Positions 1 through 6,284 of a stretch of DNA of 6,284 bases are shown in pieces. Each line of letters begins with the position of its first letter. Within the stretch, counting starts at the first letter, position 1. The notes beneath the pieces are model-generated. The model saw nothing but the letters and a program-made list of their open reading frames with translations. It was not told the origin of the DNA and ran no database searches. A program made the translations under genes and the position numbers. The DNA comes from Lachnospiraceae bacterium (GTDB taxonomy: Bacteria > Bacillota_A > Clostridia > Lachnospirales > Lachnospiraceae): assembly GCA_024684065.1 (NCBI GenBank), contig JAIKXO010000151.1, forward strand, positions 1 to 6,284, in the 5' to 3' direction.

Positions 1-1
1 C

Positions 2-139
2 AGGCTTGTAAGCAATGCCGGAAATCCGGATAAGAACGAATTGTCAGAACCTGTTCTTGGAGGTCATGGTGACGGGCAGGATATGACAGGAGACAAAGAT
101 GAGCCGGAGGATCAGATTCCGGATCTTCCTATTCCCCAG
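2..139 (+). other. Acidic, Gly/Pro-containing linker at the window edge (residues 1-46)
   Basis: The first 46 residues are rich in Asp, Glu, Gly and Pro (for example GDKDEPEDQIPDLPIP) and show no recognisable fold, so they read as a flexible linker. It precedes the first conserved block at TVWYEN. The missing upstream part would be expected to hold the signal peptide and perhaps an anchoring domain, but nothing in the window shows that. Confidence 0.6.
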
Positions 140-3100
140 ACTGTATGGTATGAAAACATAGAAGAAGACGTAAGCCTTAAGTATGAGATGCTAAGTTCTG
201 GCGTAAAGGAGAGCATTGTCATATCTTCTCATGATGCACCGGTTGCTTATTATTTTGATATAGATGGGAACGGACAGACGCTTGAACTGACAGATAGCGG
301 CAGCGTCATCTTTAAAACAGGAAACGTAAAATCTTTTGTCATTCCTGCACCGGTGGTTAAAGACAGTGCCGGCGTAAAGGATGATGGAGCGTATTATGAG
401 CTTTTTGATAAGGGGGATGGATCATACCGTCTCGTGTTCCACCTGTCTGCCGGGTATCTTAAGGATGAAAGCCGTGTTTTTCCCGTTGATGCCGATCCTA
501 CCATAGAGAAGTACAGGAAATATAATTCCATGGATTCGCTTGGCGAGTTTGTTAGCGTGGGCTCTGATGCGAGCAAGAGAAGGCAGAAACTCTATACCGG
601 AATAGACAAGGTAAGGAATGAGAAAAATGCGCTTCCGAAAGAGGAAGATACCGCCGAACCTGCATCCGAGGCGGATATGCCTGAAAGCGGAGGTGATGAG
701 GAAGACCCTCAGGACACAGATACGGAGACTCCGGAAGGTGACGAGGGCATACATTACCGTACATACATGAGGCTTTCCCTGCCGCAGATACCAAAGGGAA
801 GCGTGGTGACGGGAGCCAGTCTCCGGCTCAGGAGCGTAAAAAAATCCGGCAGCGAACAGTATTATTACGCTGTTTACCCCACCGACCCTTCAGAGGGAAA
901 GATAGAAAAACTCTATGATGCCATTGACTGGAAGCACCAGCCGTTGGGAAGCAGGATGAGGCTGCAGCTTTCAGACCTCGACATCATTGATTATGGAAAA
1001 AAGGGCACGGATGCCCTTGACATCACGGCGGCAGTAAAAGGCTGGACAGATGGTACGAGGACGGACAACGGATTATGCCTTGTCATGTCTAATGAGACGG
1101 ATGCCGTCATAGGCAGGAAAAAGAATAAAAAGGAATCCGCGGAAATAAAGACCGGGATGAGACAGATCGAGCCGGCCAAAGGGAAAGAGAAACCGTTCCT
1201 GACTGTAGATTATAAGGACTTCACCGGGACTGAGGACTACTGGAGCAGCCATACCCAGACGGCAGGTAATGCAGGCACCTCGTCCATAAATGATTATACC
1301 GGCAGGCTTACATTTGTGCATCAGGATGCGGCAAGCGCAGGTGGGCGCATGCCGCTGTCACTGTCCCATGTTTACGACGTGGCATTCGGTGAGAGGAATG
1401 ACGATGAAGGCTGGCAGTGCGCTGACAAGGGCGGTGCCTACGGCCTGCATTGGAGGCTTTCCACTGATGTAAGGCTCCTTGTTCCCATCGGGGAGGCCGA
1501 CGTCGAAGACACGCCCTATGTCTACATAGATTCTGACGGCACAAAACACTATTTCAAAAACCAGAGGGTGGTTTATTACGCCAATGGCGGCAAGCAGACC
1601 GCGAAGAAGGATGATGATGAATATCCTGCCGCAGCCGACGAGGACGGGCTTGGGCTTTTTGTGGTGCCGGTGAAGGATGAGGAGCTGAAGAAGACATACC
1701 CCCTTAAGATAGTTGATAAGGCATCGTCCACTGCCATGTATTTTGACAGCTTCGGCTATCTGGGAAAGATCACGGATTCCAACCAGCGCGAGGATAAGAA
1801 AAATGCTTCCGGAAAGGCTGAGAATTCCGTTAAATTCACCCATGACAGGGCAAAGTATAATCCCTCCTACAGCGCTGACAAGGCGAAGGCGGAGATAGAA
1901 GCCGTTAAAGCATTGATCAGTTCCATTTCGGAGATGGCAGGCGATAAGGATAAGTGCATAGAGAAGGCGCAGGAGGCGGTCACGAAGATAGATGAGCTTG
2001 AAGGTAAAGTCCTGCTCTTTTCAGTGAACTATAAGTCGGCCCTGGCATTGCAGAAAGCCAGGGGCTTTATGCAGGATATTATAGATAATTCCGGGATAAG
2101 TGATAAGGACATAAAAAGTGGTTCGGAAGATGCCGTCAAGAAACTTGATGAGATCCTGAAGCTCAGTTTTGATGTCTACCCTAAGGTGACGACAAAGGTA
2201 ACTGACGCGGCAGGGCAGGAGGCAAGGCTTTCATATGACAGCGAAGGAAGGCTTGAAGCCATGTCAGACCCTTCTGAGGATGATGGCCTGATAAAATATA
2301 CGTATGATGATGCCGGGAGGCTTACCGGAATATCCCATCCCTGTGGCACAAATGCGACGTATGTTTACTGGGATAATGACTGCCTTTCCGGTGTCATGGA
2401 TGAGTGTGGGTCCTCACTTATCTATAATTACGATTCGCATAAGCGGATAGTGAAGGTCACCGAGTATTCATGGAAAAATGCGGCCGCATCTGAAAAGAAG
2501 CTTAAGGCAGCACAGAAAAAGCTGTCAAAGGAGGTCTTAAAAACCCATAAGAACATCAGGAAAAAAGGCAGCAAAAAAGCCACGGGCCAGAGCATCATTG
2601 TAAGCTATGAAAACTACAATGAAACTTCATATTTATTCACAGGCAGCAATGACATACCCGGCGACAAGGATGACATAGAAAACATTTATTGTTTTGACAA
2701 TAAGGGGAGAACGGTAAATGTGTACACAAGAAATGCCAGGACAAAGAGAGTCAGCGGCGGACAGGTGTTCACATATGCTGACAGCGTAGAGAACGATGAT
2801 GACAGTTATAACGGCGAAGCGGCGGTCAATAAGATAAAGGACAGCGCCGTGCTCGGAGCCCAGGTTGTTAATTACGTGGCTGATTCCGGCTTTGAGAAGC
2901 GCAAAAAGGATACTGATAAATGGACGGTCAATGCCGGTTCAAATAAGGCTGAGATCGTGACTTCTGAAAAATACCTGGGCAAAAAGAGCGCCCATATCCA
3001 GTTAAAAGGAACGACCGGAAAGGACTCGATGCCTTATTTTGAGCAGGAAGTCAGGGTTCCGTTTACAGGGATATATACTGCATCCGCATACGTAAAGACA

Positions 3101-6100
3101 AAGGACATGGCAAACGCCTCGGCCGTGATGTACGTGGCCACAAAAAAGGCGGAGGCGGCATCTGATGCCGGCGGCGAAGCGCCGGAAGGTGACCTTTCAG
3201 ATGATTCAGAGGATGGGGCCGTGGATGATCCTGACGAAGCAGGTGAGGAAGAGGAATCCGATGAGGATTCCACGGCAAAGGATTCTGAGACGCTGACGGT
3301 CGAGTCCACTACGCCCGTGGAAATAGACAATGGCTGGAAGAGGATCGAGTCAAGGATAAAAGTAAAGAAGGGGGATGTCATCACCCTTAGGATAGGGCTT
3401 TACGGCGATGGCGGTGAGGCGTTCTTTGACTGCGCGCAGGTTGAAAAGAGCGAAATAGCAAACCAGTATAACCTCCTGCCCAATTCCGGGTTTGAGGGGA
3501 ACTACGCTTCCGGGAGACGGGCGGATGTGATACCGGAGGGCTGGACTTATACTAACAGCCAGGGAGAAGTGGATGCCAGCCTTGTGACAAACAAGGAGCT
3601 CCATAGCACCGACAAGGTTATAGAGGGCCAGAAGGCTCTGTGCATACAGGGAAACGAAGCCCAGAAAAAAGTCCTGGTCGTAAATCCGAATTTCGGAACG
3701 GGGAATGCCTCATATACTTTTTCCTGCTATGTAAAGGCGGACTGCGCCCCGGCGAGGGATAACAGAAAGGTCGGGATATACATTGAGGGGGACATGCCTG
3801 AGTTTGATGAGGACATGGATCCCGACCTTGTAGAATATATAAAAAAACACATAGATAAGGATGACCTTCAGCCGGCGGCATACGCCGAGATAAATACCTC
3901 TGTGAAAGGGTGGCAGTATGTATCAATGGCGCTTCCGGCGCGGAGCTGGCATGGTAAGCTCATAGAGATACATTTTGACCATGAATGCGGCAGCCTCCTT
4001 GTCGATGCCTGTATGCTCACAAGGGACGGCGTGGATGTAAGGACATATACATCCACAGGCAGGCTCCTGACAAAGAAAGGAAAGGAAAGGCAGACGAAAT
4101 ATGCCACCGACAACAGGGACCGCCGGAAAAAGATGGTGACTCCCGGAGGAGCCAGGAAGGTCTATAAATATGACAATGACACCAATGATCTCATAAGGGA
4201 AACAAATACATTCGGACAGCCTAAAAAGAAAGTCAGCCATACAGACTATTCATACGATGAGTTTGGCAATGTATTAAAGACGGAGCTTTCCTGGAACAAC
4301 GGTAAAAAGCTGAGCACGGAGAATACGTATGACAAGGACGGGCGCTTCGTGGAAACATCCAGGGACAGCCGGGGGAATGTCGTAAGCTACCATTACAACA
4401 GCAGTAACGGTACCCTTGAAAGCGTGACGGATGCCGAGGGCAAGATGACGGCTTATGAATATGATTCCTACCTTAACCCCACAAAGGTGACCCTGACAGA
4501 TGAAGGCAGAGAAGCCGCAGGCAGCGTCGCATTTGGATATGACAAGGTAAAGCACTCGCAGCTTAAGACCATAACTCTTGCGGATGTACCCTTCTATGCG
4601 TTTGATTACGACAGCTTCGGGAACGTGACTTCCATAAAGAAGGGAAATGAGGCTCTTGCCGAGTATTCGTATAATGGCTATAACGGCAAGCTTAATAGCG
4701 TTAAGTTTGGAAATGGCGACAGCGCCGCGCTGATATATAATAACCTTGAGCTGATCAAGGAACGCAGCTTTGGCGGCAGCGACAGGCTGAGGTATGAATA
4801 TGACAGCAAAGGAAGGCTTGCAAGGATATATGATGATAACACGAGGCTTACCTACGGAATAACATATGATGCGGCAGAGCGTGTGACCTCTTCTTCCATA
4901 TATGATGAGGGAGCAAAGAAGGACAGCGTGGTGTTTTCAAGCTATTATGACAAAGCCGGGAGGCAGTCCTCGTTTTCATACTACTTTGACGGGAAGGCAT
5001 TCCGTTCTGAGTATGGGTATACCACGGATGATAAGATAACCGCTGCGCTCCTTCCCAGCGGCGGATATATGAAGCGCAGGTACGACAACCTGGGGCGGAC
5101 TGCGACCGAAGTTTTCACGCCCCAGAAGAAAAAAGCAACCGGGGAAGAAAAGGCACGCGGCGGCGGGGCGGAGGTCACGAGCCTCCTTTCATACCTGGGA
5201 AAGGACAGGGCCGGCAAGGAAGGCATTGATACAGGCAAGGATTTCGATCATACCACCAAGCTGCTTGCGAAGCTTGAAACCACAATAAAGAAGGATAAGG
5301 AAGATATAACCGCCCTGTCGGATACCCTTGAGTATGACAAGGTAGGGCGTGTAAGCAGATATAATGATACCGAATATACCTATGACGCCCTCGGAAGGCT
5401 TACAAAAGCATCGGATCCGTCTACCGGGAATGTCTGGGAATATGCTTATGATTCCATAGGAAACCTTACCGGAACAAAAAGTAAGGTGAACGGAAAAGAA
5501 TACACCGAAGAATACTCATACGATGTGGGGGCACCGGATGAGATAACCTCCTATACCCAGAACGGGGAAAAACAGACCATAAAGATGGGAAAGGGAGGAA
5601 ATCCTGATTCCTACAGAGGATACACATTAAAATGGCACAGGGGAAGCGAGCTTGAAAGCGTAGAGCTTATCGGAAAAGGAAAATCTCAGAACAAGAAGAA
5701 ATCTAAAGACGCTGCCGCAGGCGCGGATGAAACAGAGAATAAGGAACAGGAGAGATTCAAGGCTGAATACACCTACAGCTATGAAGGCATCCGCCTTAAA
5801 AAGAAGGTGGGTGATACCGAAACCGAATATGTAATAAACGGAAGCACCATCCTGGCCCAGAAGACAGGAGAAGGCGCGGATCAGGAGCTATTAAATTTCT
5901 ATTATACCCCCGAAGGAAAGCTGCTTGAGATAGGCTATTCAAAGGGCGGTAGTCTTGAAAAACACTATACGGTCATTAAGAACGCCATGGGAGACGTGTC
6001 TGCGCTTTATACCTCAGACGGAACTCTCGTGGGTAGCTATGCCTATGATCCATACGGAAAGATCATATCCGTAAATCCCAACAAGGACTATAACGACACA

Positions 6101-6284
6101 GATGGAATACTGGAAAAGAACCCCTTCAGGTACAGAGGGTATTATCTTGATGCCGAGACAGGGTGGTACTACCTCAACAGCAGGTACTATGATCCGGAGG
6201 TGAAGAGGTTCATAAATTCTGATAGTGCATTTGAACAGATTCTTACCAATAATTATGAAAACGTTTTACAATATAATTTGTATG
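2..6284 (+). CDS. Giant RHS/YD-repeat surface protein (DNRLRE and RHS-core type), partial at both ends
   Basis: One uninterrupted frame covers all 2094 codons and is open at both ends, so signal peptide, start codon, C-terminal tip and stop are not visible. Order of parts: acidic linker, N-terminal RHS-associated beta block, DNRLRE-type domain, shell-entry block, helical insertion, YD repeats, two carbohydrate-binding-like domains, a long YD array and the RHS-associated core (YDPYGK, FRYRGYYLDAETGWYYLNSRYYDPEVKRF, split here by a window-internal description only). Proteins of this family are exported by Gram-positive bacteria, and their YD repeats build a beta shell that encloses a variable C-terminal toxin used in competition between cells. 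Export and toxin delivery are inferred here, since the parts that would prove them lie outside. Over 2000 residues without the ends is large but normal for WapA-like proteins. Thirteen Cys are seen, none after residue 1337. I see no frameshift or internal stop, so the gene looks intact. Confidence 0.95.
140..508 (+). other. Conserved N-terminal beta block of Clostridial RHS proteins (residues 47-169)
   Basis: The segment runs from TVWYENIEEDVSLKYEML through a KESIVI strand and FVIPAPVVKDSAGV to SRVFPVDADPTIE. This order (a 'YENI..DV...Y' opening, 'KE.I', 'IPAP...D..G', then 'FPV..DPTI') is the pattern I know from the region just before DNRLRE domains in Lachnospiraceae RHS proteins. It is predicted to be all-beta with alternating hydrophobic residues. 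Its exact job is not known to me; a structural role near the surface-attached end is an inference. The match rests on remembered family features. Confidence 0.7.
527..1216 (+). other. DNRLRE-type beta-sandwich domain (residues about 176-405)
   Basis: A jelly-roll-like domain that in this family sits between the N-terminal block and the RHS shell and is thought to bind surfaces or glycans. Visible marks are the opening strand LGEFVSVGSD, the strands YRTYMRLSLPQIPKGSVVTGASLRLRS with the typical 'P.I..G..V..A.L.L' spacing, then LDITAAVKGWTDG with the family's 'D.T..V..W..G' signature, NGLCLVMSNE, and the closing strand PFLTVDY. An acidic segment of about 37 residues (213-249) interrupts it between the first strands. 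The 366-397 stretch is rich in Lys and Glu and also longer than I expect for the loop before the final strand. Confidence 0.75.
638..748 (+). other. Acidic low-complexity insertion in the DNRLRE domain (residues 213-249)
   Basis: Seventeen of 37 residues are Asp or Glu, with only one Lys and no aromatic residue; Pro, Gly, Ser and Thr make up much of the rest. It falls between the LYTGIDK strand and the YRTYMRLSLP strand, which are normally separated by a short loop, so it is best read as a disordered surface loop. Function unknown. Confidence 0.75.
1232..1786 (+). other. Conserved block leading into the RHS shell (residues 411-595)
   Basis: The segment begins EDYWSSHTQTAGNAGTSSI, continues NDYTGRLTFVHQD, GGRMPLSLSHVYD, GLHWRLSTDVRLL, then YVYIDSDGTKHYFKNQ, and closes with STAMYFDSFGYLGKITDSN. 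The order 'G.AGT..IND.TG.L...H', 'RMP.S.SHVY', 'G..WR', 'Y...DGTKHYF', 'FD..GYL.KI.DSN' is what I recall from the part of Clostridial RHS proteins that lies between DNRLRE and the first YD repeats. It probably forms the start of the shell's beta-strand spiral. The stretch 531-565 is more charged and looser than the rest. Confidence 0.75.
1859..2167 (+). other. Charged alpha-helical insertion, possible coiled coil (residues about 620-722)
   Basis: About 100 residues rich in Ala, Lys, Glu, Asp, Ile and Leu, with almost no Pro or Gly inside the helical stretches. The parts are ADKAKAEIEAVKALISSISEM, then IEKAQEAVTKIDELEGKVLL, then YKSALALQKARGFMQDIIDN, then SEDAVKKLDEILKL. Hydrophobic residues recur every three to four positions, so three or four amphipathic helices joined by short turns are likely. 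It lies where the family usually goes directly from 'DSNGN.I...Y' to 'TD..GR...L.Y', so it looks inserted into an otherwise all-beta protein. Its function is unknown; spacing, oligomer formation or partner binding are all possible. Confidence 0.65.
2225..2458 (+). repeat. First cluster of YD repeats (residues 742-819)
   Basis: Three or four degenerate repeats are visible: LSYDSEGRLEAM, YTYDDAGRLTGI, then a divergent copy near YVYWDNDCLSGVM, then YNYDSHKRIVKV. The YxYDxxGRL pattern is the hallmark of RHS shells, each unit giving a beta hairpin in the spiral wall. The cluster is followed by VTEYSW, equivalent to the 'VTEY' block of related proteins, before a Lys-rich insertion. Confidence 0.85.
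2492..2581 (+). other. Lys-rich basic insertion (residues 831-860)
   Basis: Thirteen of 30 residues are Lys or Arg, with only two acidic ones. The sequence begins EKKLKAAQKKLSKEVLK and ends with a KNIRKKGSKK tail; the first half could be an amphipathic helix. It interrupts the usual step from 'VTEY...' to 'GQSI.ISY..N.T.F', which is still visible on both sides (VTEYSW before, GQSIIVSYENYNETSYLF after). It looks like an extended loop added to the shell. Function unknown. Confidence 0.65.
2870..3463 (+). other. Carbohydrate-binding-like beta-sandwich domain 1 (residues 957-1154)
   Basis: The domain opens with NYVADSGFEKRKKDTDKWTV, then shows a KSAHIQL strand, YFEQEVRV, YTASAYVKT, WKRIESRIKV, DVITLRIGLYG and the closing strand EAFFDCAQVEKSE. 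This is the usual order for jelly-roll modules of the CBM4/9 type ('N.GFE....W', 'G..A..I', 'Y..S.YVK', 'W......', 'D..Q.E') that occur in pairs in Clostridial RHS proteins. The closing 'FDCAQVEKS...NQYNLL' directly abuts the second copy. Glycan binding is inferred; no ligand-contacting residues can be assigned from sequence alone. A 48-residue acidic stretch splits the domain between its central strands. Confidence 0.7.
3149..3292 (+). other. Long acidic insertion within binding domain 1 (residues 1050-1097)
   Basis: Twenty-two of 48 residues are Asp or Glu, with runs such as GEEEESDEDS and only one Lys. It sits between the strand SAVMYVATKK and the strand TLTVESTTPVEI, which in related modules are joined by a short turn. 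Low complexity and lack of hydrophobic residues suggest a disordered, highly negative loop; calcium or cation binding is conceivable but there is no clear EF-hand-like spacing. Confidence 0.75.
3464..4021 (+). other. Carbohydrate-binding-like beta-sandwich domain 2 (residues 1155-1340)
   Basis: This is a second module of the same kind as the one just before it: QYNLLPNSGFEGNYASG, EGWTYT, EGQKALCIQG, SYTFSCYVKAD, KVGIYIEG, AYAEINTSVKGWQYVSMALP, KLIEIHFDHECGSLLVDACML. The 'LLPNSGFE....W' opening and the 'YTFSCYVKA' strand line up with the first module's 'VADSGFE....W' and 'YTASAYVKT', supporting a duplicated pair. An acidic and helical loop (DMPEFDEDMDPDLVEYIKKH, near residues 1264-1283) is inserted before the AYAEIN strand. 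After it the YD shell resumes at RTYTSTGRL. Confidence 0.7.
5117..5326 (+). other. Charged, partly helical segment in the YD array (residues 1706-1775)
   Basis: Between the repeats RYDNLGRTATEVF and LEYDKVGRVSRY lies a 70-residue stretch without YD motifs. It starts basic and Gly-rich (QKKKATGEEKARGGGAE), has a short SLLSYLG strand, and ends in a likely helix (TTKLLAKLETTIKKDKEDI). Related proteins have a shorter 'YTYLDG...TT.LV..I.Y' link here, so part of this is normal linker and part is extra charged sequence. Confidence 0.5.
5672..5758 (+). other. Low-complexity Lys/Glu insertion just before the core (residues about 1891-1919)
   Basis: The family pattern 'GR.L.S....G....Y.Y...GIR..K.V' is present on both sides (SELESVELIG before, YTYSYEGIRLKKKVGDTE after). 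Between them sits a run that is first basic (KGKSQNKKKSK), then acidic and Ala-rich (DAAAGADETENKEQER). It lengthens a hairpin loop that is normally only a few residues long. Confidence 0.65.
5966..6284 (+). other. RHS-associated core domain, cut off at the window end (residues 1989-2094)
   Basis: The conserved core motifs appear in order: YTVIKNAMGDVSALYTSDG, GTLVGSYAYDPYGKIISV, NPFRYRGYYLDAETGWYY, LNSRYYDPEVKRFINSDS, then LQYNLY at the very end. In RHS proteins the core closes the shell and marks the boundary between the conserved body and the variable C-terminal tip; an 'AYCxNNPVN'-like sequence would be expected next, then the toxin. The window stops before that, so the tip type and any self-cleavage site cannot be judged. 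Confidence 0.93.
6221..6284 (+). other. AT-rich end of the core with changed codon use
   Basis: The last 44 bases contain only 9 G or C (about 20%), and bases 6221-6240 contain 7 of 20, whereas the rest of the gene appears by eye to be in the mid-to-high 40s. Codons change too: TTA, CAA, TTG and AAT-rich sequence replace CTT/CTG, CAG and AAC. The encoded residues (FEQILTNNYENVLQYNLY) still fit the core, so this is coding sequence, not an intergenic region. Confidence 0.7.

Larger units (their letters stand above)
4040..5941 (+). repeat. Main YD-repeat array (residues 1347-1980)
   Basis: About 18 degenerate repeats build most of the shell. Clear units start near residues 1388 (YKYDNDTNDL), 1417 (YSYDEFGNV), 1442 (TYDKDGRF), 1485 (YEYDSYLNP), 1511 (FGYDKVKH), 1533 (FDYDSFGNV), 1555 (YSYNGYNGKL), 1598 (YEYDSKGRL), 1621 (TYDAAERV), 1648 (YYDKAGRQ), 1693 (RYDNLGRT), 1777 (EYDKVGRV), 1792 (YTYDALGRL), 1814 (YAYDSIGNL), 1838 (YSYDVGAPDEI), 1925 (YSYEGIRL) and 1967 (YYTPEGKL). 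The NPDSYRGYTLKWHRGSELESV block and the YVINGSTILAQKT block near the end match the family's segment just before the core. The array contains no Cys. It is interrupted by charged segments at about 1706-1775 and 1891-1920. Confidence 0.9.

Noticed and set aside
1..60. Start codon or ribosome binding site for the large gene near the window start (GGAGG at 59-63)
   Set aside because: The frame is already open from base 2 and the residues before and after continue as linker; the first conserved block is well inside an RHS protein, so the true start lies upstream.
1358..1843. 161-codon open frame on the minus strand
   Set aside because: It lies wholly opposite a well-conserved part of the RHS gene, has no recognisable domain and reads like the reverse of repetitive coding sequence. 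The same applies to the other minus-strand frames, for example at 422-754 and 3034-3384, the latter being Ser-rich only because it is antisense to the acidic insertion.
1290..1898. Short plus-strand frames of about 60 codons at 1290-1472 and 1713-1898 (and one at 3985-4167)
   Set aside because: They overlap the giant frame in another reading frame, show no family resemblance and are the length expected by chance in coding DNA.
2492..2581. Lys-rich stretch as a nuclear localisation signal or DNA-binding tail
   Set aside because: It is internal to a predicted exported bacterial shell protein, and low-complexity Lys runs are not evidence of either role.
3149..3292. Acidic stretch as a calcium-binding repeat (EF-hand, dockerin or RTX)
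   Set aside because: Asp and Glu are not spaced as DxDxDG or GGxGxD repeats; it is better described as acidic low complexity.
2225..5941. Periodic DNA repeats that might suggest a CRISPR array or tandem DNA repeat
   Set aside because: The repeats are degenerate, irregularly spaced and explained by the YxYDxxGRL protein motif; there are no identical direct repeats with unique spacers.
6221..6284. AT-rich end as an intergenic region or promoter
   Set aside because: The frame stays open and the encoded residues still fit the end of the RHS core, so it is coding.

Overview
The whole window lies inside one giant open reading frame on the + strand. It is read from base 2 to the end with no in-frame stop: 2094 complete codons, with neither the start nor the stop codon inside the window. 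The product is a YD-repeat/RHS-family protein of the large Gram-positive (WapA-like) type, of the class usually named 'DNRLRE domain-containing protein / RHS repeat-associated core domain-containing protein'. No other gene, RNA, promoter or terminator can be supported, because every base is coding.

Organism: the protein architecture and the wording of its conserved blocks resemble the RHS proteins of gut or rumen Clostridia, especially Lachnospiraceae. Examples are the IPAP...FPVDADPTIE block, the TAGNAGTSSINDYTG block, the NPDSYRGYTLKW block and a core ending in RYYDPEVKRFINSDS. Codon use is distinctive: many ATA, AGG and AAG codons, and CAG for nearly every Gln. This assignment is an inference from remembered family features, not from a search.

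Layout (residues numbered from the codon at base 2): 1-46 acidic linker; 47-169 conserved N-terminal beta block; about 176-405 DNRLRE-type domain with an acidic insertion; 411-595 conserved block leading into the RHS shell; about 620-722 long charged helical insertion; 742-819 first cluster of YD repeats; 831-860 Lys-rich insertion; 957-1340 two tandem carbohydrate-binding-like beta-sandwich domains, the first carrying a 48-residue acidic insertion; 1347-1980 main YD-repeat array; 1989-2094 RHS-associated core, cut off by the window end just before the variable C-terminal tip would begin.

Working model (known for the family, inferred here): the N-terminal part is exported and attaches to the cell surface or a glycan, the YD repeats form a hollow beta shell, and the core closes the shell around a C-terminal toxin or effector. 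The signal peptide or anchor, the toxin and any immunity gene would lie outside the window. The most notable points are the series of strongly charged insertions placed between conserved family blocks, and the abrupt fall in GC content and change in codon use in the last ~60 bases, at the core-to-tip boundary.
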